64,000 nt of DNA from Pseudomonas taiwanensis DSM 21245 (GCF_000425785.1 NZ_AUEC01000012.1:124001-188000), one strand, 5' to 3'. Positions 1-8,903 are shown, counted from the first letter of the stretch. Notes: a model not told the origin generated them from the sequence alone. Numbers and translations are program-made.

Positions 1-41
1 CCCCGGACTGTTCGTTGATCAGACGTTGTCGGGGGTCAGAG

Positions 42-181
42 TTGCCAACAAACATCATCACCCGCCATGGGTTCGAGTCCTTGAAAGGTGAACTCGACCA
101 TTTGTGGCGAGTGTATCGGCCGGAAATTACCCAGAAAGTGGCATGGGCAGCGTCGCTGGGTGACAGGAGCGAGAATGCCGA
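42..181 (+). pseudogene. greB: greB 5' fragment (transcription elongation factor GreB)
   Basis: The reading frame from a TTG codon at 42 matches the N-terminal coiled coil of GreB for about 45 residues, including the hallmark stretch WAASLGDRSENAD. GreB is about 155-165 residues and rescues backtracked RNA polymerase. After the Asp near base 181 the similarity stops abruptly; the family continues with YQYNKK, whereas here the frame reads unrelated residues to a stop at 248. The FKBP-like C-terminal domain is therefore absent. I infer a broken copy left by recombination at the edge of accessory DNA. An intact greB may exist elsewhere in the genome. Confidence 0.7.
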
Positions 182-737
182 TCTCGCTCAATCACCCCAG
201 CGACACTACTATTTCTGCTGCAGCCCTTACCACGCCTGGCCCGCTTAGAGAGTAGGCCTACTATCTATGACCTACTATTTCGAGTAGGTCTAGACGCTGC
301 AATCGCCTACCTTCAGACCGATAAGCCCTCGCAGGCGATAGGTCTTGATCCAATTTTTTTGATTATTACTGAGTGCCATTGGATTCGTAGTACCCTTGGC
401 CAACCTGTCTTCGCCGACGTCCGGCGCACCAAGTTCGATACGATCCCAGAGCAGACCGCAGCCCGCGTACGCATGATGGGAACGTCACAAGACCTCTACA
501 AGCCGTCCCAAATGGCTTGTCAAAATTCTGGCGACTCTACGGTTTATGTTCGCTTAATCGATCATTCCGAGCATTGACTTTCGGCCATCGGTTCGCCAGC
601 ACGGTACAATCCAAGCCACGTCAAACAGGTGTGAGAATCTCACCCAGCGCCTCAGCTAGCCCTTCACAGCAGACCCGCCGTCGGTAATTGTGCCCAGTGC
701 GGACTGAACACTCCAGGCATTAAAAGGAAAAGCAGTT
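182..737. other. Gene-poor stretch after the greB remnant
   Basis: About 550 bases without a recognised gene. An open frame runs on the plus strand from 165 to 577 (ATG at 467, alternative start near 359), but its translation resembles no family I know and has no convincing ribosome binding site. I treat it as unsupported. The last 20 bases carry an AAAGGAAA ribosome binding site for the next gene. No tRNA, repeat or clear promoter was seen. Confidence 0.4.
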
Positions 738-1079
738 ATGGATTTCATTACCAGCGCGATCATTTCCAGCGCCGCGTACGACGTCGTCAAGCATGGTTTC
801 CTGTTCACCGCAGGCAAGATCAAGGAGCACCTTGGTCGTTGGATCACCGAGGATGCCGTAGCCGAGCAACTGGCAGAGCAACTGGCCAAGCTCGAAATCA
901 CGGACGAACACAGCCCAATCGCCATCGAACGCCGCATCGATAAGTCCCCCGAACTCTGCGCCCTAATCCGCCAGATCAACGCCCACGTGGCGACAGTTGC
1001 TCCGTCCACGATCACTACTGTCAACCAAACCCACAGTGGGAGCGGTGATAACGTAGCTGGCCACAAGATCTCGTACTGA
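738..1079 (+). CDS. Small first gene of a candidate two-gene defence module
   Basis: A 113-residue protein, mainly helical, with a charged middle (residues about 40-85) and a C-terminal segment TVNQTHSGSGDNVAGHK. That segment resembles the short beta-rich tags (NQ.H.G.GDNV) I associate with bacterial NLR-like and other conflict-system proteins. A good AAAGGAAA ribosome binding site precedes the ATG. The stop lies 18 bases before the next ATG, so the two genes are almost certainly co-transcribed. The next protein carries the same motif at its N-terminus, which suggests that the partners interact. From memory the layout resembles the small partner (GapS6a) of the GAPS6 anti-phage system; this is not verified by search. 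Confidence 0.6.
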   Translation: MDFITSAIISSAAYDVVKHGFLFTAGKIKEHLGRWITEDAVAEQLAEQLAKLEITDEHSPIAIERRIDKSPELCALIRQINAHVATVAPSTITTVNQTHSGSGDNVAGHKISY

Positions 1080-1097
1080 AGAGTAGGGTGCGACGTT

Positions 1098-4000
1098 ATG
1101 GTTCAGGGCGGCACCGTGAGCACAATCAATCAGCACCACAATGGGACGGGCGACAACGTCCAGCACAAGCTCGACATCGTCATCCAGGCGTTGGCGCCTT
1201 CCCATCTGCGCAAGGCCATCGATCTCCTTCTGGCCGATGTTCGAAAGAAGAACATCGTTTCTGCCAAGGTGCGGCTCGAAACAATGAAGGCGACCGAACA
1301 CGGTAACTCGGAAGTGTCTGCGCTTCTGGATGTCATCGGGCTCTATGGAGACTTGGTCGAGCCGGAAGGTACGCAGGAAGCCCTGAACGCCGTTACACGG
1401 GTCACCGCTGCGACCCAGGACGAAATCGTCAAAGACCACTGCATCGCGGCGCTCCTGAAGTTTTCACGGAAGACAGACTCCGAAGAGTCAGCCAAGGCGC
1501 TTTATGACGAGACCGCAAACCCTGGCCCGCACGCCCGCGAAGCCTTCTACCGCTACTACGCAACAGTGGATGTCGTACTTGCGGCGAGCAAAAAACTCAT
1601 CCTGAGCGAAGGCGAGCTCACTGGTATCGTTGATGGTGCCTGCCGTCTGGAAGCCCTGGATATCGCATCACCTGCAGCTATCCGTCTTCATGACCTTTAC
1701 CCGTCGGACAACTCAAGGGTTCTGCTGCTGATCACGAAGGCGCTGCGCCTGAATCCCGCAGTCAAGGAATGCCCCTACTGGTTGACTGATCCACAGCTCA
1801 AACACTCGATCGACGAGTTGGTGGCGGATGTCGCGGAGCTGATCGAGCAGTCGAATGGCAATGATGCCAGGCTCTACGATATGGCTGGCCCGATCCTCGA
1901 TTACTTTCAGACCTCACTGCCTACCAGGCTTTTGAATGTCTGTGCAAAGTACGTAGACCGGATGGAAGCGTCATACCCAGAGGTGGCTGCGCGCATTCGA
2001 TCAACCCAGGGAGACCACTCAGGCCTTTTTGAGTCCATGCAGTCGGTGACTGCAGCCCAAGGTGGACAGGATACACGAATTGCTTGGTGCCAAGCGTTTC
2101 TGGCCAGCGACGCTGTCCAGCTCCTAGATGCCGTTTTCTTCACCCGATTCGCGAAGCCGGATGAACTCAGGCGCTGGCTTACTACTGAGGCGGCCATTAC
2201 CGACGCGGGCGATATTGATACTGCGATGGTGATGCTTCTGGCTCATTCTCAGCTTGTCGTTCATACCAAGGACTTGGCTGAGCGTTATGAGTTGGAGGGA
2301 AAGGTCGATGAGTTTATCGGTCTGTTTGCTCAGCGAATCCGGAGCGAGCTGTCTGCCTGGATCGTTTTAGAAGTGGCCGAAAACCTGTATGAGGCGGAAA
2401 TCCCTCAAAAGGCGCTAGCGCTGACGTCTGCGGTGCTACCAGACGGTGAGCTTTGGCCGTCGCCGTTCGTGCTGTTCCACCTGAGATGCCTGCTCGAAAC
2501 TCAGCAGTATCAATCGTTCGATACCCTCATTGCTCGGATTCCCGAGGGTGAGCGATCGCTTTCATTGATGCATTTCCTTTCGTCGAAGGAAGAGGCGCTG
2601 GGAAATGTTGAGCGCGCTCTGACGCTGAGTGATCAGATGATCCAGGCAGCTCCGCACAACCTTAGCTGCTGGTTGCGCGGATGTGAGCTGCGTGAGCGCT
2701 ATCACAGCTTCGATGAGCAGCGGCAATTCCATGATGGCATTCCTGATGAAATCCTGGAAGATTACTCATACGAATCCATGGTGGCGATGCGTTTCCTGAC
2801 TTCTGCTGGGAATTTCAAACGTGCGGAGCCTCGCTTGGTGCGATGGTTCTTGGAAAACCCGTCTGGCAGGGCTGTCATGTTGGTGAATTTCCACTTCGGA
2901 AGTGCTTGGCGCGGGCAGGCAGGCTTCAACGTGTCGAGTGTCGTTTCGGGTTGCCTTGAGGGTGTCGAGTTCGAACAAGATGGAAAACCACAAATTCGGC
3001 TGATCGTCGAGGAGGGTGAGGCGAAGGGGCAGCATGTTCTAATCAGGGATTCTCAGCTCGCCAACCTTTTGGTTTCGCTGGAGGTCAACCAGGCGGCGCT
3101 GCTGGGCGTCGTGGAATATAAGCTTCTATCCCGCTTGCCCCCTTACGTGGCATGCATTCGGCTTGCTTCACAGCTGAGGCATTTACAAAACGATGGGAGC
3201 GACGTTTTCGCCATTCTCCATCTCCCTAAGGATCCGGCGGAGTTCGTTACGTTTCTGGAGCAAAAGCTGAGGAGTAACCGAGCTCATCGTAAGGTGGGCC
3301 TGAATGATGACATTCCGCTCTTCATTCGCTCACATGCAGAGCAGGGCGATAACCCGATAAAGGCTGCGCTGAATGCATGGTCTGACAGCACCATGCCGAA
3401 ATCTTTGCTGGTAAGCGAGGGCAGTGCTGAGTCCGGCGAGATTGTGCTGGATGCCTATTCAATCGCTTACCTGACGATGACCAATGTGGTCGATAAGCTT
3501 CTGAACAAGGGCTACACATTCGTCCTTCCGGCTGAAACCAAGGTGATCTTGCAGCGGTGGGTTGATCATGTCTCGCATGAAAGCTTCATGATGATGGGCG
3601 TCAACGGTGCTGGCAGGTTGTTCACGACGACAGCATCGGATGTCCAGGCTCGTGATGGGCATACCCTGCGCGGGATGAGGCTCATCTTAGAAGAAGCAGT
3701 GGTCAAACACCCGGTTGTGCACGATACCGCATTGGAGCTTTACTCCATCAAAGACGGGATCGATGCCACCGTGTACTTAGCGATCCAGTTATCGGCAGCT
3801 AACGAGATTCCATGGTTCTGCATGGACTTCGCATTTGCTGGCCTGCATTACTCGAAAGGCTGGAAGGTAGCGAATGTGAACAGCATTCTGCTCAGTGTCA
3901 CTGACACGCCAGATTTTGATTTTGAAGAGCGTCGCCATGGGTTGCTGCTCTTCGCTCTGAAAACGTTGCCGCGACCGTTGATGCTGACGGAGCTGAAGGC

Positions 4001-4442
4001 CTTGGCGGGAAACCCCAATCCATTGTCCAGCATGATCCTGAGCAAAGTCCTTGAGAATCACGGGCGCCAGATTTTCACGGACAGCGCCCGGTTATGGTTG
4101 CTGCTCGAACTGCTAATTTCGCACATCGTGTGTACTTACTACCGGCTCGCCATGCCTGCAACGCGTGCCCCTGCTTACACACCTTTGGGGCGTTATGAAG
4201 AGCATGTTTTCAACCATGGCCTGCGCCTGTTTGTATTCGAGCGTGGTGATCAATCTGCAGAGTTCTGGTTGGCAGTAGCACTCAGGGCTAGCCTCGACAT
4301 CTTGGGGGTTGATCAGAAGCTCTCCAATTACGCGGCGGGCTTGTTTGCGGATTTTGTCAGCGGGCACTTTATGGATGTCGACGCGATCATTCAGTTCTAC
4401 GGCGATCTTCCAGACGAATATCAGCTACCTCTGGGGAGGTAG
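1098..4442 (+). CDS. Large helical-repeat protein with C-terminal PIN-like nuclease domain
   Basis: A 1114-residue protein. Residues about 5-30 carry the motif TINQHHNGTGDNVQHK shared with the upstream small protein. Residues about 35-600 are amphipathic helices in a TPR-like pattern. From about 780 to 930 the segment VLDAYS, with Asp785 and later acidic residues Asp889 and Asp910, spaced with alternating strands and helices, looks like a PIN-family RNase fold. The function is inferred: the repeat region would sense infection and the PIN domain would cut RNA, as reported for GAPS6-type bicistronic anti-phage systems. The frame is intact with no internal stop. The ribosome binding site is weak (AGGG), consistent with translational coupling to the first gene. 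Confidence 0.6.
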   Translation: MVQGGTVSTINQHHNGTGDNVQHKLDIVIQALAPSHLRKAIDLLLADVRKKNIVSAKVRLETMKATEHGNSEVSALLDVIGLYGDLVEPEGTQEALNAVTRVTAATQDEIVKDHCIAALLKFSRKTDSEESAKALYDETANPGPHAREAFYRYYATVDVVLAASKKLILSEGELTGIVDGACRLEALDIASPAAIRLHDLYPSDNSRVLLLITKALRLNPAVKECPYWLTDPQLKHSIDELVADVAELIEQSNGNDARLYDMAGPILDYFQTSLPTRLLNVCAKYVDRMEASYPEVAARIRSTQGDHSGLFESMQSVTAAQGGQDTRIAWCQAFLASDAVQLLDAVFFTRFAKPDELRRWLTTEAAITDAGDIDTAMVMLLAHSQLVVHTKDLAERYELEGKVDEFIGLFAQRIRSELSAWIVLEVAENLYEAEIPQKALALTSAVLPDGELWPSPFVLFHLRCLLETQQYQSFDTLIARIPEGERSLSLMHFLSSKEEALGNVERALTLSDQMIQAAPHNLSCWLRGCELRERYHSFDEQRQFHDGIPDEILEDYSYESMVAMRFLTSAGNFKRAEPRLVRWFLENPSGRAVMLVNFHFGSAWRGQAGFNVSSVVSGCLEGVEFEQDGKPQIRLIVEEGEAKGQHVLIRDSQLANLLVSLEVNQAALLGVVEYKLLSRLPPYVACIRLASQLRHLQNDGSDVFAILHLPKDPAEFVTFLEQKLRSNRAHRKVGLNDDIPLFIRSHAEQGDNPIKAALNAWSDSTMPKSLLVSEGSAESGEIVLDAYSIAYLTMTNVVDKLLNKGYTFVLPAETKVILQRWVDHVSHESFMMMGVNGAGRLFTTTASDVQARDGHTLRGMRLILEEAVVKHPVVHDTALELYSIKDGIDATVYLAIQLSAANEIPWFCMDFAFAGLHYSKGWKVANVNSILLSVTDTPDFDFEERRHGLLLFALKTLPRPLMLTELKALAGNPNPLSSMILSKVLENHGRQIFTDSARLWLLLELLISHIVCTYYRLAMPATRAPAYTPLGRYEEHVFNHGLRLFVFERGDQSAEFWLAVALRASLDILGVDQKLSNYAAGLFADFVSGHFMDVDAIIQFYGDLPDEYQLPLGR

Positions 4443-4499
4443 CGATCCAGGTTGAGTGAAGAAACGCGAGAGCTTCATCGTCAAAGGGAGCTGTCGAAG

Positions 4500-4608
4500 G
4501 TCGGCCAGTACGAGGGGAGGCTTTGAACACTGGCCTGCCGCCGGGCCTGGGGCCAGTGAATATGTGAGTTCTCCCGCAGATCCGGCAATGGAAAACACTT
4601 GAGCTCAA
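4500..4608 (-). pseudogene. Possible 5' remnant of a uracil-DNA glycosylase family gene
   Basis: On the minus strand, from a TTG at 4608, a short translation contains CRIC followed by GPRPGGRPVFKAS. This is reminiscent of the N-terminus of Pseudomonas uracil-DNA glycosylase family proteins (Cys-X2-Cys, then GPRPV.QAS before the IVGQAPG catalytic loop). The catalytic loop itself is missing and the similarity fades before the frame runs into the end of the PIN-domain gene. The segment also contains an inverted repeat, CACTGGCC/GGCCAGTG (about 4529-4559 on the plus strand). This is a tentative call from a short match. Confidence 0.2.
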
Positions 4609-4662
4609 GCGGTAGCCTACTCGCTTGAGAGATATACACTACAGGGCCTGGGATCACATTCT

Positions 4663-4866
4663 ATGGCGGCAGAAATGAGTTTTGAGGATCTGATTCAACA
4701 CCAGGCTGTGCAAGTCTTTGGCAGCAAAGCCAAGGCCGATGCGTGGTTGGCTCGTCCCCGGGTCGCGTTCGGTGGTCTAGCGGCGCTGGAGTGTGCGCGT
4801 GAGGAGACCGGGTATCTGCGAGTGAAGAGTGAGCTTGAGCGAATTGCCCACGGCCTCGCCTGCTGA
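4663..4866 (+). CDS. Short MbcA/ParS-type antitoxin domain protein
   Basis: A 67-residue protein matching the toxin-binding domain of Xre/MbcA/ParS antitoxins: VFGSKAKADAWLARPRVAFGG, then a Leu-Glu-X-Ala segment and RV.SELERIAHG. Classical members are about 120-150 residues with an N-terminal Xre helix-turn-helix, and pair with a RES-domain NAD-degrading toxin. Here the DNA-binding part is missing and no RES gene follows within the next several kilobases. It may be an orphan or decayed antitoxin, or one of the short stand-alone members seen in Pseudomonas. The family call is fairly sure; activity is unknown. Confidence 0.6.
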   Translation: MAAEMSFEDLIQHQAVQVFGSKAKADAWLARPRVAFGGLAALECAREETGYLRVKSELERIAHGLAC

Positions 4867-5068
4867 TCGATGCGCCTCCGTTGGCCTGGTCGACCTATGG
4901 GCTCTAGACTACAGACCACTCATCCGCGAAGCGGTGCTCGCATGCTGCAGACCTATGGATGAGACCATCTTGGGAGAGTCATGAAAGGTCAAAATTCTAT
5001 GATTAGTAAATCGAGGTCTCCATCCCTATGCGATCTGCCATTGAAGATAACTTGCTCAGAGAAGCGCC

Positions 5069-5797
5069 ATGAGCGCTAGGCATGCGGAATGGGCCCGATT
5101 TTGTCTGCGCCATCGACAAATGGAGGAAGTAGTCTTGGAGTTTGATGGTGCTCAGGTTGAGCTTCCGCAGATTGATGAGCTGACGGAAGTTCGCATCGCG
5201 GCTAAGTTCTCACGCGGCAAGCAGATGAGCTGTACGCTTTTCTTTGCGCCGCTGGATGAGATTGAACCCTGCTTTGATACTGCATATTACCGTCGTGCTT
5301 ATGAGGGTTTCAGGGAAGGGCATTGCCTGTTAATCCCTCTATCGGAAGATGTGGTATGGACACCTAATATGTGGCCAGCGACGATCTCAGAGCTGAATTC
5401 TTTTGTTTCTGACTGTGCCCACTCTCCACGATATTTCGAGGCGTGGGTCATGGCGAGGAGCAGCGAATCAAACAAGTTATCGATGGTCATCATAACTCAA
5501 GGAAACATATGCCACGGATATTTGCTTGGATCTCCAAAAAATGCGGGGTTCGGTGGGGTTCGTGTTGTTCCAGTATTCTTTGAGCAAGTTGGCGAATTGA
5601 CGTGCCAATCCCCCGTGCGAGTTGGAATAGAACTCGAAGCTAGATATCTAGATGCTCTACTTAGACATGCTCGCCAGTTTCAGTCGTTATCTAGCGACGC
5701 TTACGAGGATCGTCTTTTGCAAGAGGCGCTGCATGAGTTTGCTAATGCCTTGGAGAATTCTGAAACCTTTTGCGTATCCAAAAGCCCCTCCAACTGA
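5069..5797 (+). CDS. Unrecognised 242-residue protein
   Basis: I do not recognise a family. The protein is soluble, has no signal peptide or membrane segment, and looks mixed alpha/beta. Central and C-terminal features are a Cys-His pair (NICHGYLLG) near residue 150 and a helical tail from about 185. The frame is uninterrupted and codon use resembles the flanking accessory genes. No strong ribosome binding site precedes the ATG (AGAGAAGCGCC is the best candidate). It lies between the orphan antitoxin and another unknown gene. It could belong to a small defence or toxin module, but nothing in the sequence proves it. Confidence 0.5.
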   Translation: MSARHAEWARFCLRHRQMEEVVLEFDGAQVELPQIDELTEVRIAAKFSRGKQMSCTLFFAPLDEIEPCFDTAYYRRAYEGFREGHCLLIPLSEDVVWTPNMWPATISELNSFVSDCAHSPRYFEAWVMARSSESNKLSMVIITQGNICHGYLLGSPKNAGFGGVRVVPVFFEQVGELTCQSPVRVGIELEARYLDALLRHARQFQSLSSDAYEDRLLQEALHEFANALENSETFCVSKSPSN

Positions 5798-6057
5798 AAG
5801 GAGAGGAGCAACCCGCACCTAACGTGGCGAGCTGAACGAAGAGAAAACGGCGGCGAGCTTTATGAGTAATTAATGAAATTTTCGGTGGCGGGTATTCCCT
5901 CTGGGTTCGGTGAAGTTTGTTCAAATTAGCACAACGTTCTTGCCTGATCCTGTCGCTCGAAAGAGGTTGTGATAGATCGCTCACCGCTTCCCATATATCA
6001 TCTCTTCTCGTAATCCACTAGGATCATAGCCCTCCCCAGACCGGCCTAGAGGTTTAT

Positions 6058-6594
6058 GTGTTTCCCACCAAGAAAGTCGCTCGATTGGGACGCGTACGCT
6101 GGGGGTGGCCAGGTTTCTCTCCCTACAAGGACGCTCGGGTCTACGGATTCGACTTCTTGATGCGTGCTAGCAGCGATCGTATTTATGCATGCCTGGCGGC
6201 TGCATCTGCCTATACCCCAGAGACGGTTTGCTGCATCTGGGATGCTGCTCGCGATTTCTATAGCGATTCAAACTTAGAGGCAGCACTTCGATCGATACTG
6301 GCTTCCAATAATTTCTGCTTCCTGGAGATGCGCCACGACCTGCGTCATTCGGACGGTGATGATGAAGAAGGTATACGGGAGAACTGTCCTGAAGAAGGGC
6401 ACGCTGCCATGGAAATTCTCTCCCGGATTCTGCGGGGAATTCTTCGTCGCCGGCTCATGGATCCTGATTATGGATGGCCACTCGCTGAGGGTATGGGGTG
6501 GGCTGAACTGACTGAAGCGCTGAAGCTTAGGCTTTTTGAGGACGGGTGCGAGGTAATCCAGGAGCACGTTCTTGGTCTTGAGCTTGGATTATGA
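6058..6594 (+). CDS. Unrecognised 178-residue protein (GTG start)
   Basis: A soluble, largely helical protein with a cluster of aromatic and glycine residues at the start (RWGWPGFSPY) and an acidic loop DGDDEE near residue 102. No family is recognised. The start is a GTG at 6058 with AGAGG about 9 bases upstream; an overlapping ATG at 6056 opens a different, short frame. The distance from the previous gene (260 bases, with a run of hairpin-like sequence) argues against a tight operon. Its reality rests on frame length and protein-like composition only. Confidence 0.45.
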   Translation: MFPTKKVARLGRVRWGWPGFSPYKDARVYGFDFLMRASSDRIYACLAAASAYTPETVCCIWDAARDFYSDSNLEAALRSILASNNFCFLEMRHDLRHSDGDDEEGIRENCPEEGHAAMEILSRILRGILRRRLMDPDYGWPLAEGMGWAELTEALKLRLFEDGCEVIQEHVLGLELGL

Positions 6595-6732
6595 ACTGTA
6601 GATGGCACGCGCCAGAGCTCTTCGTCGGTTCCATGAAATCGAGATCGAAGAGCAGGGTCGGGAGGCGTAAAAGGAATATCGTTGAACGGGAAGGGGAGCT
6701 TTACCCAACCCGTTCGACCTAGGGCTGGCAAC

Positions 6733-7716
6733 TCAAGCCGGGAATTTCCGTCGCTCCAGCTTATCCATGAATTTCTGCAGCTTCTCAGGATTCGGCCTGA
6801 CCTTGGTGTGCTCTTTGATTGCTGCCAAGGACTCTTGAATGATGTAGGAGGTTTCTTCCCACTCCTTGGAAGTCACGCCGGTGATTTTGCGTCGCAGCGT
6901 CCACTTGACCGCGAGCCACTCGAAGTTGACCCAGGCACGCGGCAGTTCACGTTGACGGGACTTCATCAAGCCGTAAGTGAGCTCGTAGAAGTCAATGAAC
7001 TGGCTGCCGTAGACGTTGTAGATGAAATCTTCGTCATAGATACCATAGCGTATGGCGTTGGCACAGCCTTCAAAGGCGTTCAAGATTCTGAAGGCAGCCT
7101 TTGATACTTCGATGAAAGTTGGCTCAGCAGTTGGGGCTTTCTCGGTGGCTTTCCCCGAGGCAGCAGAGGATCCAGCACGCATTTCCGGTGCCGTAGCACA
7201 GAAGACAAAGCTATGGGAATTTTGTTCGTTTGTGCTTGAGCCGAACATCATGAAGGCGAAGTTTGCCGACGCACTGGACTCCGCTGTTGAATCACTTTCG
7301 GCTTCAGCGGCTTTAGCTTCTTCCCGCTCTTTTTTGACGGCTGCTTCCAAGCCTTGCATATAGTCGTAGGCTTTCCTGCGATCGATCGTCGAATCATGCG
7401 CGGCTAGTTTCTTACGAACAATGGCGATAATGCTGAAGGCGTCATTAAGATCACTTCTGATCTTGTCGAAGTCGAGCGCATTCTTTTCGCTTGCTGTTTT
7501 ACGGGTAAAGCCAATTGTCAGGCCAACTAAGCCAATACTTGCATAGGCAAGGAGTGGCATCAAAAAGATGGACGGGTTAATAGTGGCGAGGGAGCATTTA
7601 TCACAATTGAGCTGAGCGCAGAAAAACGCAATCAATACGCCGCAGAGCATAATGCCGACCACGATATAAATGATCGGGAGCAGATATTTGTATTTGTTGA
7701 CCAGATTGAAAATCAT
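6733..7716 (-). CDS. Two-pass membrane protein with DUF4760-like C-terminus
   Basis: A 327-residue protein. Two hydrophobic segments lie at about residues 9-32 and 46-70 (YLLPIIYIVVGIMLCGVLIA and the PSIFLMPLLAYASIGLVGLTI region). A coiled, Ala/Glu-rich linker follows (about 110-200), then a soluble domain containing YNVYGSQFIDFYELTYGLM that resembles DUF4760. A GTG at 7743 also opens this frame, but that codon lies inside a terminator hairpin, so the ATG at 7716 is preferred, with GGACAG upstream. DUF4760 proteins are of unknown function; some occur near phage-defence genes. Confidence 0.6.
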   Translation of the reverse strand: MIFNLVNKYKYLLPIIYIVVGIMLCGVLIAFFCAQLNCDKCSLATINPSIFLMPLLAYASIGLVGLTIGFTRKTASEKNALDFDKIRSDLNDAFSIIAIVRKKLAAHDSTIDRRKAYDYMQGLEAAVKKEREEAKAAEAESDSTAESSASANFAFMMFGSSTNEQNSHSFVFCATAPEMRAGSSAASGKATEKAPTAEPTFIEVSKAAFRILNAFEGCANAIRYGIYDEDFIYNVYGSQFIDFYELTYGLMKSRQRELPRAWVNFEWLAVKWTLRRKITGVTSKEWEETSYIIQESLAAIKEHTKVRPNPEKLQKFMDKLERRKFPA

Positions 7717-7732
7717 TAATTCTGTCCATAAA

Positions 7733-7762
7733 AAAAGCGCCACCCTGTGGGTTGGCGCTTAG
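7733..7762 (-). terminator. Intrinsic terminator
   Basis: Read on the minus strand, an 8-base arm AAGCGCCA, a 10-base loop and the arm TGGCGCTT are followed by a run of seven T. It would end a transcript arriving from the tiny ORF at 7784-7837 before the membrane-protein gene begins. Confidence 0.8.
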
Positions 7763-7783
7763 TTGCCTCTTGCAAGGTCTAGA

Positions 7784-7837
7784 TCACATGAATCCTAAAT
7801 CGATCTCTTTGGCAATCAATTCAAGTTTTGGCTTCAT
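7784..7837 (-). CDS. 17-residue small ORF with strong RBS and own terminator
   Basis: On the minus strand, GTGAGGAATACATT precedes an ATG at 7837 that opens 17 codons (starting MKPKLELIAKEID) ending in TGA at 7784. An intrinsic terminator follows within about 25 bases. The combination of a near-ideal ribosome binding site, a clean stop and an immediately following terminator suggests a separate short transcript encoding a micropeptide, or a leader. No homologue is known to me. It lies just upstream of the DUF4760-like membrane protein gene and in the same orientation. Confidence 0.4.
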   Translation of the reverse strand: MKPKLELIAKEIDLGFM

Positions 7838-8157
7838 AATGTATTCCTCACGTAATAAAGGGGCAGCTAAGCACTTTTCTCGTGGCTTCCTGCACCCCGA
7901 TTCTCACACCCTTTGGTATTGAAATGCAATCAAAACCTATGTTGGGATCTGAGCCGGAGGCCTAATTTGCCATCGAATCAGTGTCTTAGCGCAGGACGAT
8001 TGCATGCTGCTTCACTCGTCCATCACAACGCGCTGACACCACAAGGATAGCATTTTGCCACCCTGCTAGCCAGTGCAGTCTCCCTCCACCAGGCCAACCG
8101 CCTCACCTTAGCCGTAACAGCGCTCATCCACCCGGCTGCACACCAGCGCCCAAGAGG

Positions 8158-8319
8158 TCAGCCATGGAGCCCTGCCATCTCAGCCTGCCGGCGCAGGTCT
8201 GCAATGTCACGTTTGGGTGGCGTACCGAACTGGCGGGCGTACTCACGGTTGAACTGGGACGGACTTTCGTACCCCACACGATAGGCCGAGACGGCGGCGT
8301 CCATGTGTTCGTTGTGCGG
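8158..8319 (-). pseudogene. AraC-family regulator C-terminal remnant
   Basis: The minus-strand frame reads [22 protein letters not shown] followed by FGTPPKRDI, the second helix-turn-helix and closing residues of an AraC/XylS regulator. A stop codon at 8323-8325 and unrelated sequence beyond it show that the N-terminal ligand domain and first helix-turn-helix are missing. About 53 residues remain out of about 300. I infer loss through insertion or deletion at this border of accessory DNA. The flanks 7844-8157 and 8320-8447 hold nothing I recognise. Confidence 0.75.
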
Positions 8320-8447
8320 CGATCATTTTCGCCTAAATGAGTGTCCGGGGTTAGTAGACCACTACAGACGTTCTGTACGGTGTGTTAAGCCTGAGTCGGC
8401 TGCACACTGACATGGCCTGCTTATCTTTCAACCGGCTAGAGCCGGTG

Positions 8448-8903
8448 TCATGACGTTTTGTGCAGATGCCTGCTCACCGTTGCGCCTGATACGCCAAGTT
8501 GCCGGGCGATCTCCGCCTGTGACAGATCTTGGGCCTTCAGTTCCAGGATGCGCTTTCTCAGCGTTGCGGCTTGGGCTGAAATCGGATGAACCTGACTGGC
8601 CGGATTCAACGGAATGTCGGCATCGAGCAGGCCCGCTTTCTCCAGGTCGATCTTGATGCTTTTCAGGATTTGGCGGGGTGAAGTGCCGCGTTCGGCGGCA
8701 TACACCACGGTGAGCAGCGTCATTGGGTCGAGCTCAAGCGCCTTCGCCAAATCTTCACTGACTTTCAAGGTGACGTTTCGCTGGGCCGCTTCGAGTCGGC
8801 TGACGTGAGACTGATCTCGCTGGCCGCCAAGGTCAGCTTGGGACAGATCACGGTGAGCCCTGAGAAATCTCAATGCAGCTGCAAAGGCGGTGCGTAGAGC
8901 CAT
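8448..8903 (-). CDS. XRE-type regulator with a second C-terminal helix-turn-helix
   Basis: A 151-residue protein. Residues about 8-60 form an XRE (Cro/C1) helix-turn-helix (LSQADLGG followed by SHVSRLE). Residues about 122-148 form a second helix-turn-helix (LSQAEIARQLGVSGATVSRHL) of resolvase or AsnC type. The start at 8903 (MALRTAF) is chosen over an upstream frame start because XRE domains normally begin there. A hairpin ACCGGC-TAGA-GCCGGT just past the stop may end the transcript. Target genes are unknown; accessory-region regulators of this size often control their own neighbourhood. Confidence 0.65.
   Translation of the reverse strand: MALRTAFAAALRFLRAHRDLSQADLGGQRDQSHVSRLEAAQRNVTLKVSEDLAKALELDPMTLLTVVYAAERGTSPRQILKSIKIDLEKAGLLDADIPLNPASQVHPISAQAATLRKRILELKAQDLSQAEIARQLGVSGATVSRHLHKTS

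Noticed and set aside
66..84. GGGTTCGAGTCC resembling a tRNA T-arm
   Set aside because: It lies within the greB-like codons, and no acceptor or anticodon stem can be built around it.
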